Positions 9,363-14,739 of a stretch of DNA of 14,739 nt are shown piece after piece. The DNA lies in the NCBI GenBank assembly GCA_902500695.1, contig CABVRQ010000002.1:1-14739 (forward strand), written 5' to 3'. A program made the position numbers and the translations under genes. Source of the stretch: an uncultured Nitrospira sp. Lineage in GTDB: Bacteria; Nitrospirota; Nitrospiria; Nitrospirales; UBA8639. Under the pieces are notes generated by a model that was given only the letters and a program-made list of their open reading frames with translations, did not search any database and was not told the origin of the DNA. The first letter of the stretch is position 1. Each line of letters starts with the position of its first letter.

Positions 9363-10229
9363 TTAGAAGTTCCTGGCATGTGCCGCTGCTCCGGTAGAAA
9401 GAGCTTGATGAATTTCCTGAATGAGGCGCAATTCGATGTCGGTGATTTCCGATTGTGGTGCTGAGAACATCTGGCCTGTTTTGGAAAGTTTTTCGAATTC
9501 GGCACGGACCCAGATCATCGTATGGTCGGAAGGTCCTTTCTCAATAGAGAGGAGGTATTGGTTACGAAACCCTGATAGTTCCAGTGAGGGAGGAAGAGAT
9601 GTTTTGCGATCGGTAATATAGACAGCCTTTTGATCGGTTTGCATACTGGAAAGTATTGAATAGCCATTTTTCGTGAGTGCGCCTTCTATGATTTCTGAAG
9701 CCGAGGAAAATGAAAACGGCAACTCCTGACTTTGACCACCAATTTGAAGAAGGGTAAGGGTCTTCCTCATCTGGTCTCTTTGACTTCTGAGCCATTTGTT
9801 TTCTCCTTCCAACTTTCGATGTTCTTGTTCCAATATTTTAATTCTGGCTCCCTCTTTTTTGGGACTATTCACCAGTTCGGTCATTTGAGCCTGTGCGTCT
9901 CGAAGTTGTTGTTGGTGTGTCGCTTCCGCATCTTGCAGTTGCTCTACATACGATAATTCGGTTTTTCTAGCTTCTTGGTTCAGCAAGTCGATTTGTTGCT
10001 GCATGACTTTGTTTCCCTCCTGGAGGGAATGAATGACCGACTCCAATTTGGTGGTCTGTTTTTTGAGCTGAATGTTTTCTTCTTCAAGCCCAGAGTTATT
10101 TTGGGGACAACCAGTCAGAATAAAGATGAGCATCCCTGCGCCAATGGATAGGGCTTTATTTCTGGAGTAAGGGAGAATAACTTGCCTCTGCTGGGATGTT
10201 GAGATTCGCTGGAATCCTGAAGTTTTCAC
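9363..10229 (-). CDS. Coiled-coil lipoprotein, function unknown
   Basis: A 288-residue envelope protein I do not recognise as a named family. An N-terminal hydrophobic segment ends in a lipobox, LTGC, with Cys41 as the lipidated residue. Pro at +2 gives no inner-membrane retention signal, so outer-membrane attachment is likely. Residues about 48-165 are rich in Glu, Gln, Lys and Leu with heptad-like spacing, predicting a long coiled coil. Residues about 175-288 look like a compact alpha/beta domain. The start is GTG at 10229. The 25-residue positively charged region before the hydrophobic core is long for a signal peptide, so the true start could lie further in, though no clear alternative was found. 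It is divergent from the MBL-fold gene and has its own good promoter. Confidence 0.8.
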   Translation of the reverse strand: MKTSGFQRISTSQQRQVILPYSRNKALSIGAGMLIFILTGCPQNNSGLEEENIQLKKQTTKLESVIHSLQEGNKVMQQQIDLLNQEARKTELSYVEQLQDAEATHQQQLRDAQAQMTELVNSPKKEGARIKILEQEHRKLEGENKWLRSQRDQMRKTLTLLQIGGQSQELPFSFSSASEIIEGALTKNGYSILSSMQTDQKAVYITDRKTSLPPSLELSGFRNQYLLSIEKGPSDHTMIWVRAEFEKLSKTGQMFSAPQSEITDIELRLIQEIHQALSTGAAAHARNF

Positions 10230-10296
10230 CGGCTCAGCGCATCCGAAAATGAGAAGTCGTGTCGTGATTGGATCAAATGGGTACCTTTTATTAGGT

Positions 10297-10325
10297 ATTT
10301 TATGCTTAAACTGTTCTTATTTCAA
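10297..10325 (-). promoter_or_regulatory. Sigma70-like promoter for the coiled-coil lipoprotein
   Basis: On the minus strand TTGAAA (10325-10320) is followed after exactly 17 bases by TAAAAT (10302-10297), a 5 of 6 match to the -10 consensus. Transcription would start near 10290 and leave a leader of about 60 bases before the GTG at 10229. It lies back to back with the plus-strand promoter; their -35 boxes are 9 bases apart. Confidence 0.55.
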
Positions 10326-10334
10326 ACTTCCATA

Positions 10335-10363
10335 TTGAGGGGGTATGGAGAATGAGGAATAAT
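10335..10363 (+). promoter_or_regulatory. Sigma70-like promoter for the MBL-fold hydrolase
   Basis: TTGAGG (10335-10340) is followed after exactly 17 bases by AATAAT (10358-10363), which differs from the -10 consensus only in its first base. The predicted start, near 10370, falls inside the palindrome at 10355-10374, so a protein bound there would block transcription. Confidence 0.5.
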
Positions 10364-10374
10364 CTGTTATTCCT
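10355..10374. promoter_or_regulatory. Perfect 8-bp inverted repeat over the -10 region (candidate operator)
   Basis: AGGAATAA (10355-10362) and TTATTCCT (10367-10374) are exact inverted repeats around a 4-base centre. The left arm contains most of the -10 hexamer of the plus promoter. Its position suggests a repressor site. A transcribed hairpin is unlikely, because transcription would begin within it. Confidence 0.4.
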
Positions 10375-10388
10375 ATGAGAAATTGTGA

Positions 10389-10412
10389 AAATCTGAAGAC
10401 ATCTTTAGATTT
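10389..10412. promoter_or_regulatory. 24-bp near-perfect palindrome in the leader of the MBL-fold gene
   Basis: AAATCT-G-AAGA (10389-10399) mirrors TCTT-T-AGATTT (10402-10412) about a CA centre. Only the G/T pair at 10395/10406 departs from dyad symmetry, and it could pair as a wobble in RNA. It lies 37 bases before the ATG at 10450 and downstream of the predicted transcription start, so it could be a second operator or a leader hairpin. Confidence 0.4.
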
Positions 10413-10449
10413 GTAGGGTGTTCGTGTTTAATCATTTGAGGAATTTGGA

Positions 10450-11088
10450 ATGGATCAGTTTATTCGAATTACTTTTCCCGTCCCTCCGCTTTCATGTAAT
10501 TGTTCGATTATCGGGGACAAAGGCACTAAGCAGGCCATTGTGGTTGATCCAGGAGGAAATCCTGAACGCATACTCAGGGAAATTGATGCCTTGGGATTCA
10601 CGGTTTCTGCCGTTTGGCATACCCATGCCCATTTTGACCATTTCCTAGCCTCCGGGCATATTAAGCAAGCGACAGGGGCTCCTCTGTGTTTGCATCCCCA
10701 AGATCAGGATCTGTGGGCCATGCTGGAAGTTCAATGCCAAATGTTCAATATTCCCTATGTGCCTGCCCCTCCGCCTGACCGTTTGATTGAAGATGAATCA
10801 GAGGTGCGGGTCGGTCCGTATACAGGTACTGTGCTCCATACTCCTGGCCACACTCCTGGCTCGGTATGTTTTTTCTTTGAAAGCCAAGGGTTGGTATTTT
10901 CAGGGGACACCTTGTTTCGAGGCGGAATTGGCAGGACCGACCTCTGGGGTGGAGATGGCCAGGTTATAGAACGATCTATTCGCGAACGGTTGTACGCCCT
11001 CAAAGAAAGCACTATCGTGATCCCCGGACACGGACCTGAATCGTCCATTGGATGGGAACGGGAACATAATATGTTTGTGCATGGATAA
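10450..11088 (+). CDS. Metallo-beta-lactamase-fold hydrolase (glyoxalase II / YcbL-like)
   Basis: A 212-residue cytoplasmic metallohydrolase. The HxHxDH motif is complete: His59, His61, Asp63 and His64. The remaining two-metal-site ligands are His134 (TPGHTPG), Asp153 (SGDTLF) and His194 (PGHGP). The segment FRGGIGRTDL at 157-166 is typical of the small glyoxalase-II-like group, which hydrolyses thioesters such as S-lactoylglutathione or oxidises persulfides. The long C-terminal substrate domain of true GloB is absent, so the substrate cannot be assigned. The ATG has GAGGAA at 10438-10443 as ribosome binding site. Two palindromes and a sigma70-like promoter upstream suggest dedicated regulation. 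No terminator directly follows the stop. Confidence 0.92.
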   Translation: MDQFIRITFPVPPLSCNCSIIGDKGTKQAIVVDPGGNPERILREIDALGFTVSAVWHTHAHFDHFLASGHIKQATGAPLCLHPQDQDLWAMLEVQCQMFNIPYVPAPPPDRLIEDESEVRVGPYTGTVLHTPGHTPGSVCFFFESQGLVFSGDTLFRGGIGRTDLWGGDGQVIERSIRERLYALKESTIVIPGHGPESSIGWEREHNMFVHG

Positions 11089-11470
11089 TCATTGTCGTTT
11101 AAAGTAAGAACAATAATGGGACTTTTGGAAATTGGCTACAAGATATGTTGAGATATAAGAGAAAAATGATCTAATAAAAATAATTACCACATCTCAAAAA
11201 CTCATTTTTCATTGAAAAAATGACTCATAATCCTACAAGGTATTGAAAAATGGTTGAGTATTTCTTAATTCTCCTCTTGGATTATAGAGGACGCGTACTT
11301 ATTTTTAATCTCCAAAGAATTGCAATTATAAAAACTATCTTGCGTCGAAGAATGTCATATGCTATAACCAACCCTCTTGTTGAAAAAATCACTATATAAA
11401 TCAGAAAATTGGCTTGCGTTTTTTAGGTAAAACTTTCATTATCAACAGCTTCTCAATGAGGAGGTAGGCG
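11089..11470. other. 382-base AT-rich intergenic region
   Basis: No gene is supported here. By hand count 87 of the 300 bases from 11101 to 11400 are G or C (29%), clearly below the flanking genes. It holds an AT-rich inverted repeat (TCATTTTT at 11202-11209 with AAAAATGA at 11216-11223) without a following T-tract, and near its right end the candidate cupredoxin promoter. Confidence 0.7.
11340..11368 (+). promoter_or_regulatory. Candidate sigma70-like promoter for the cupredoxin gene
   Basis: TTGCGT (11340-11345) and TATAAC (11363-11368) are separated by exactly 17 bases. Transcription would start near 11375, giving a leader of about 95 bases before the ATG at 11471. The surrounding sequence is so AT-rich that chance -10 matches are likely, hence the modest confidence. 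Confidence 0.4.
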
Positions 11471-11968
11471 ATGCACAGAGTGCTTCTATCCGTCCTTTTA
11501 AGTGTAGTGTTCGTTGTGGCCGGAAGTTCAGCAGCTTTTGCGTTACAGTCCGGTGGTGTGGAAATTGGCGACCTTGAAACAGGATCTGTTGTGGGCCAGC
11601 CATTCCAAAAGTTGGATGTGGATATTGAGTTGAATGCCATTGAAATTGGTGGCAAGAAAGTCTGGTATCCACCCGTGTCTATTCTGAGCCTTGTCTCCGG
11701 TGCAACAGGCGGGAGAGCCGGAAGACCGGTTTTGGTCAAGGTCACCAACACGATGAAAGAGGAGCACGGTTTTTCCCTTTCAGCCGCTTCCTCACAAACT
11801 GGTCCAACTACGATGGAAATTAACCTTGTGTTGGCTCCAGGGGAAACCAAGTATATTGGGATACCCATCAGTGATCTCACTTATGTGACTTCGAACAGTT
11901 TATTGAACTATAAGTGTCAACTACATTCAGCTCACCTGGGTGGGCAATTATTGGTCTTGACCAAGTAG
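11471..11968 (+). CDS. Secreted cupredoxin-like copper protein
   Basis: A 165-residue periplasmic protein. A signal peptide covers residues 1-24, with cleavage likely after AFA. The rest is beta-rich with the cupredoxin ligand layout: an early His in EEHGFSL (His99) and a C-terminal loop YKCQLHSAH with Cys149, His152 and His155. The Cys-x2-His spacing fits a type 1 or related mononuclear copper site, but the usual Met eight residues after the Cys is replaced by Gly, and His155 lies between. A Cys-His-His set recalls red-copper nitrosocyanin more than azurin or plastocyanin, though the spacing differs. Its role is probably electron transfer or copper handling. The ribosome binding site GAGGAGGT at 11458-11465 is unusually strong, and the gene is followed by a strong terminator, so it is a single, probably well-expressed transcript. 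Confidence 0.82.
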   Translation: MHRVLLSVLLSVVFVVAGSSAAFALQSGGVEIGDLETGSVVGQPFQKLDVDIELNAIEIGGKKVWYPPVSILSLVSGATGGRAGRPVLVKVTNTMKEEHGFSLSAASSQTGPTTMEINLVLAPGETKYIGIPISDLTYVTSNSLLNYKCQLHSAHLGGQLLVLTK

Positions 11969-11992
11969 CAATTGTTTCGACGTAGTTTTTAT

Positions 11993-12032
11993 AAAAAAGC
12001 CCCATCCTTGTTACAAGGGATGGGGCTTTTTT
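11993..12032. terminator. Rho-independent terminator, probably bidirectional
   Basis: A GC-rich stem (GCCCCATCCTTG at 11999-12010 with its complement at 12014-12026, one bulged G) has a TTA loop, six A's before it and six T's after it. It ends the cupredoxin transcript 25 bases past the stop. Because the A-run becomes a T-run on the other strand, it can also end the convergent gene at 12054-12386. Confidence 0.93.
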
Positions 12033-12053
12033 AATACCTGATTCGTTAATGAA

Positions 12054-12386
12054 CTACACTTCCTCGTCACTCTGACAGTCCACATTAGCGTTCAACGGAA
12101 TTTTCTGAGCCGCAAACAGTTCTCCTTCTACAACCAATAGTAAAAAACGACTTTCAGTCGGTGCCTCCTCCGGTAAATTTCTGACACTGGTGTTGAGATC
12201 GACAATTATTTCTTCAGGGGATTCAGTTGTGGTGTTATTAATCACCCAGAAGTAATGGCTACCTTTTGGATAGAGGTTAGAGACAAACCGGTCGATGGCG
12301 GTGGAAATCGAAGGGTGGGCCGAGATGCTGGTAAAGGAAAGAAGAATAAACGAAATTCCGAGCATGAGAGTCAGGAGGTAGCGCAT
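12054..12386 (-). CDS. Small secreted protein, function unknown
   Basis: A 110-residue protein of no recognised family. Residues 1-23 form a clear signal peptide with cleavage after ISA, leaving a mature protein of 87 residues starting HPS. The mature part is mixed and acidic toward its end (SDEEV), with a single Cys104, which argues against a disulfide within the monomer. The ATG has GGAGG six bases upstream, a strong ribosome binding site that supports the gene as real. It is convergent with the cupredoxin gene and shares the terminator at 11993-12032. Because they are on opposite strands the pair is not an operon, and a joint role is only a possibility. Confidence 0.75.
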   Translation of the reverse strand: MRYLLTLMLGISFILLSFTSISAHPSISTAIDRFVSNLYPKGSHYFWVINNTTTESPEEIIVDLNTSVRNLPEEAPTESRFLLLVVEGELFAAQKIPLNANVDCQSDEEV

Positions 12387-12488
12387 ACGTGGCCTCCGTG
12401 GTATGAGGTAAAGGTTTACTTTGGTGGAATGTGGCGTGAGGGCTCTTTATCCATATTTCATTGTGGCTGAAATCTTAACAATCTACAT

Positions 12489-12510
12489 GATATCTTATTG
12501 ATATCTTATC
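12489..12510. repeat. Tandem 11-bp direct repeat
   Basis: GATATCTTATT (12489-12499) is followed directly by GATATCTTATC (12500-12510), identical in 10 of 11 positions. The 11-base period is about one helical turn, as in tandem response-regulator sites. It lies 103 bases before the minus-strand start at 12386 and 114 bases before the plus-strand start at 12624. Confidence 0.6.
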
Positions 12511-12553
12511 CTTCGTCTGTTGTTTGAGCAAATCGCGAAATGGTAGGAATGAG

Positions 12554-12587
12554 CTTGCCTGGAAAAATTTCCATGACCAGAGGCAAG
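12554..12587 (+). promoter_or_regulatory. Leader stem-loop upstream of the DUF192 gene
   Basis: CTTGCCT (12554-12560) pairs with AGGCAAG (12581-12587), and the stem continues as GG (12561-12562) with CC (12577-12578) past a two-base bulge. It ends 36 bases before the ATG at 12624. There is no T-tract for termination in the plus direction. Whether it acts as RNA or as a DNA site is not shown. Confidence 0.35.
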
Positions 12588-12623
12588 AAAAGTTTATAGG
12601 AAAGTAAGGAAAAATGTAAAACG

Positions 12624-13121
12624 ATGTTGTCTTTTCTTCAAGGTAAAGGGGCCCCAAATAAAAAACGAATTTTCTTTCTTCTGGTAATGGCTTTGTTCCT
12701 GATTTCCGGCGCACTTTTGTTTAATGCCCCGGAACAGACACAGATCATCAATATAAATTTTCCCAGCGGTGGTGTGTTGAAAGCGGAGGTTGCGGATACA
12801 CCGGAAAAACTTTTATTCGGATTAGCATTTAGAAATGCTCTTCCTCCCAATGAGGGAATGATTTATATTTTTGAAGATTCGGGTCTCCATCGGGTCTGGA
12901 CAAAAGAGTTCCAATTTCCTGTTGATGTGATTTGGGTCGATGAGAGTAAAATTGTCGTGCATATAGTCGAAAAGGCTCTTCCATGCAGTGAAAGGCAATG
13001 TCCCTGGTATGGTCCCCCGCCTCAAGATGCACGTTATATTGTTGAAGCCAATGCTGGGTTTGTGGACCAAGCCAAAATTAAGATAGGTGCTCAAGTCACC
13101 TTTACCTTGCTTGTCTCGTAA
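12624..13121 (+). CDS. Membrane-anchored DUF192 protein
   Basis: A 165-residue protein with basic residues, then a hydrophobic segment (16-33) that works as a signal anchor or uncleaved signal, and a DUF192 domain at about 48-165 facing the periplasm. Family features visible are FGLAFRNALPPNEGMIY at 65-81, the aromatic-Lys segment VWTKE at 91-95 (FWMKN in many members), VDVIWVD at 100-106 and YIVEANAG at 138-145. The biochemical role of DUF192 is unknown to me. Cys121 and Cys126 sit in a loop and could form a disulfide. The ribosome binding site is weak (AAGGA at 12606-12610 is rather far from the ATG). The Rieske gene follows after 13 bases, so the two are probably co-transcribed. Confidence 0.88.
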   Translation: MLSFLQGKGAPNKKRIFFLLVMALFLISGALLFNAPEQTQIININFPSGGVLKAEVADTPEKLLFGLAFRNALPPNEGMIYIFEDSGLHRVWTKEFQFPVDVIWVDESKIVVHIVEKALPCSERQCPWYGPPPQDARYIVEANAGFVDQAKIKIGAQVTFTLLVS

Positions 13122-13134
13122 AGATGAACCGGTG

Positions 13135-13527
13135 ATGAATGATTCCAGTTCCGAGCGTGATATGGACTGCAGGATACATGAACCGCTGAGTCCCAAAGAG
13201 GGGTTTGTTTTTGTCGGGAAGCTGGAGGATATCTCCAAAGGAAAGGGGCGTGTATTCAAGGTCGACGGGAAAAGTGTGGCTGTTTTTCGCGTTGATGATC
13301 GGTGCTTTGCTATTAATGATATCTGTCCGCACCAGGGAGCCTCTTTGGGAAAAGGCCGATTGAAAGGTTTTGTTGTTTCTTGCCCGTGGCATCATCAACA
13401 ATTTGACATTCGATCGGGATTTGGGCCAGATGGCGGAGGCTATTGTGTGGTCAATTACGATGTGATGGTTGATAAGGGAAATGTTTTTGTTTGTTTGAAA
13501 AAACGTGATTGGCTCACAGGAGAATAA
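13135..13527 (+). CDS. Small Rieske [2Fe-2S] ferredoxin
   Basis: A 130-residue soluble electron carrier with no signal peptide. The Rieske ligands are complete: C-x-H at Cys64/His66 and C-x2-H at Cys83/His86, in the CPHQGASL and CPWHHQQF boxes. The size and lack of a fused domain match NirD-like or dioxygenase-type ferredoxins, not the membrane-anchored bc1 Rieske protein. I chose the ATG at 13135. An in-frame GTG at 13087 would overlap the DUF192 gene by 35 bases and add a poorly conserved-looking stretch. No reductase or oxygenase partner lies in the window, so its redox partner is unknown. It sits in a plus-strand run with the DUF192, I42 and transaminase genes. Confidence 0.9.
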   Translation: MNDSSSERDMDCRIHEPLSPKEGFVFVGKLEDISKGKGRVFKVDGKSVAVFRVDDRCFAINDICPHQGASLGKGRLKGFVVSCPWHHQQFDIRSGFGPDGGGYCVVNYDVMVDKGNVFVCLKKRDWLTGE

Positions 13528-13538
13528 TGGACTTTACA

Positions 13539-13564
13539 GACGAAACATGAGTTAAGGTTTCGTC
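13539..13564 (+). promoter_or_regulatory. Intercistronic hairpin ahead of the I42-like gene
   Basis: GACGAAAC (13539-13546) and GTTTCGTC (13557-13564) are perfect 8-base inverted repeats with a 10-base loop, occupying most of the 48-base gap between the Rieske stop and the next start. The Shine-Dalgarno sequence AAGGTG begins at the very next base. No T-tract follows, so it is not a standard terminator. It might tune translation, RNA decay or cleavage. Confidence 0.55.
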
Positions 13565-13575
13565 AAGGTGAGAGC

Positions 13576-13890
13576 ATGAATATAGATCAGGTGCAGACAA
13601 GAGCTATTCAGGTTTTCCAATCTGCCGCCTTTATGGTGCATTTATGGGAGGATCGGACCCGTGGGGAACAATGGGTGCCAAGTTATGACCCTAAAGTGCT
13701 GGGATTAGTGGGAGACGAATTTCTTCGAACCGTCAGTAACAATGCCGTAGATTCAGGCCAGCGATCCTTTGAATTTCAAGCGTTGCAACCAGGAACCCAT
13801 CAATTGAAGTTTAGTAAAAGAATGGCGTGGAAGTTTACGGCAGAAGATCGACGGGTTTTTTCAGTCATTGTTTCCCCACCACCTTCTTGA
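13576..13890 (+). CDS. Inhibitor I42 (chagasin-like) fold protein
   Basis: A 104-residue protein whose layout follows the chagasin/I42 family of papain-type cysteine protease inhibitors. Three binding loops are recognisable but diverged: DRTRGEQW at 26-33 (for the NPTTGxxW loop), DSGQRSFEF at 59-67 (for the Gly-rich loop) and RMAW at 82-85 (for RPW). YDP at 37-39 and the final VFSVIV strand also fit. Unlike most bacterial I42 proteins it has no signal peptide, so it would stay in the cytoplasm unless exported by another route. Inhibitor activity is inferred from the fold only. The ATG has AAGGTG at 13565-13570 as ribosome binding site. The transaminase gene starts 13 bases after the stop, which suggests an operon. 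Confidence 0.72.
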   Translation: MNIDQVQTRAIQVFQSAAFMVHLWEDRTRGEQWVPSYDPKVLGLVGDEFLRTVSNNAVDSGQRSFEFQALQPGTHQLKFSKRMAWKFTAEDRRVFSVIVSPPPS

Positions 13891-13903
13891 GTTAAATTAG
13901 AGC

Positions 13904-14739
13904 ATGCCTGATGTTGGGTATCTCAATGGGCACTTTTCTCCATTAGAAGAGGTGAAGATCTCTCCGGATGATCGTGGATTTTTATTTGGGGATGGCGTCT
14001 ATGAAGTGATTCGTGCCTATCATGGGATTCCTGCCTTTTGGGGTGAGCATTTCAAGAGGCTAGTTAGGAGTGCCAAAGAAATTCAGCTCCACTTTTTTTT
14101 CGAACAAGCCGAATTTCAGCGCCTCCTTCTTGATGGTCTTCAGCAGAGTGGGTATCAGGAAGGAAAAATCTATATCCAAGTGACCAGAGGGGTCGCTCCG
14201 CGGGAGCATACTTTCCCTCCAAATGGAGAACCAACGGTCTTTTTGGCATTTCGGAAAATGGTTGCCTTGCCAACGGAAGTCTGCCAACGGGGAGTAAAGG
14301 TCATTACCCTACCTGATACTCGATGGCACCGCTGTGATATAAAAAGCCTGAATTTGCTTCCGAATGTGTTGGCTAAGCAAAAGGCTCGGGAAGCCAATGC
14401 CTTTGAGGGAATTTTTGTGAGAGACGGACTGGTGACCGAAGGGGCTACCAGTAATGTGTTTACTGTGAAAAACGGCACGATTATCACTCCTGAACGCAAT
14501 CATTTAGTCCTCGCTGGTGTGACCCAACAACAGGTGGTGACCTTAGCTCATTCAAAAGGTTTAAACGTCCAATTTCGACCCATTCCTATTTCAGAGTTCC
14601 TGCAATCCGACGAAGTCTTTCTTGTGGGCACCACAATTGAAATTCTGCCAGTCATCCAAATTGATGGGGAAACTATACGGGATGGAAAGCCTGGCCCCAT
14701 TACCACAATTCTAAAGCAGCAATTTACTGCCCATGTTTC
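13904..14739 (+). CDS. dat: D-amino-acid transaminase (PLP fold type IV), truncated by the window end
   Basis: It interconverts D-alanine and 2-oxoglutarate with pyruvate and D-glutamate, supplying peptidoglycan precursors. 278 residues are visible with no stop, so the gene continues past the window; most of the usual 280-290 residues are present. RGFLFGDGVYEVIR at 24-37 is the family N-terminal box. Lys147 (CDIKSLN) is the PLP-binding lysine, and the VTEGATSNVF segment at 177-186 holds Glu179, which contacts the pyridine nitrogen. Arg100-x-His102 in RGVAPREH matches the carboxylate-binding pair of D-amino-acid transaminases and argues against IlvE or PabC. The ribosome binding site is weak, and the gap of 13 bases from the I42-like gene suggests translational coupling. 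A branched-chain transaminase remains the main alternative. Confidence 0.88.
   Translation, partial: MPDVGYLNGHFSPLEEVKISPDDRGFLFGDGVYEVIRAYHGIPAFWGEHFKRLVRSAKEIQLHFFFEQAEFQRLLLDGLQQSGYQEGKIYIQVTRGVAPREHTFPPNGEPTVFLAFRKMVALPTEVCQRGVKVITLPDTRWHRCDIKSLNLLPNVLAKQKAREANAFEGIFVRDGLVTEGATSNVFTVKNGTIITPERNHLVLAGVTQQQVVTLAHSKGLNVQFRPIPISEFLQSDEVFLVGTTIEILPVIQIDGETIRDGKPGPITTILKQQFTAHV

Noticed and set aside
11202..11223. AT-rich inverted repeat considered as the terminator of the MBL-fold gene
   Set aside because: The arms are nearly all A and T, no T-tract follows, and it is over 110 bases beyond the stop.
13087..13134. Upstream GTG start for the Rieske protein
   Set aside because: It would overlap the DUF192 gene and lacks a good ribosome binding site. 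The ATG at 13135 gives a normal family length.

Overview
The window (14.7 kb, no RNA genes, insertion sequences or CRISPR seen) reads as ordinary chromosome from a Gram-negative, free-living bacterium. Bacterial GTG and TTG starts are frequent. Exported proteins include a lipobox lipoprotein, a cupredoxin and two further exported or anchored proteins. The gene mix (NADPH-type glutamate synthase, long-chain prenyl synthase, a DUF692 iron enzyme, cupredoxin and several lineage-specific hypotheticals) suggests Nitrospirota, perhaps a Nitrospira-like nitrite oxidiser. That placement is an inference from memory and has not been tested.

Layout. A long-chain polyprenyl diphosphate synthase (190-1194, minus) supplies a quinone tail. 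It is divergent from gltB-gltD (1492-7495, plus), which overlap by 8 bases and encode the two subunits of NADPH-dependent glutamate synthase, the nitrogen-assimilation core. Next comes a 494-residue DUF692 protein (7762-9246, plus). Its extra C-terminal third resembles the DUF2063 partner proteins of DUF692 systems, so a two-protein system may be fused here. A coiled-coil lipoprotein (9363-10229, minus) follows. It is divergent from a glyoxalase-II-like metallo-beta-lactamase-fold hydrolase (10450-11088, plus). The shared 220-base intergenic region carries two good back-to-back sigma70-like promoters and two palindromes, one of them sitting on the plus-strand -10 element.

A 382-base AT-rich spacer (about 29% GC) precedes a secreted cupredoxin-like protein (11471-11968) with an unusual C-x2-H-x2-H copper motif. 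A shared, bidirectional-looking terminator separates it from a convergent small secreted protein (12054-12386, minus). The right end is a plus-strand cluster of four closely spaced genes: a membrane-anchored DUF192 protein, a small Rieske ferredoxin, an I42 (chagasin-like) inhibitor-fold protein and a D-amino-acid transaminase that runs off the window.

How they work together: gltBD makes glutamate from glutamine and 2-oxoglutarate, and the terminal transaminase would draw on the 2-oxo acid and amino acid pool to make D-amino acids for peptidoglycan. The prenyl synthase and the cupredoxin point to quinone- and copper-based electron transfer. No single new system spans the window. The most unusual items are the fused DUF692 protein, the cupredoxin ligand set and the palindrome-dense divergent promoter region.
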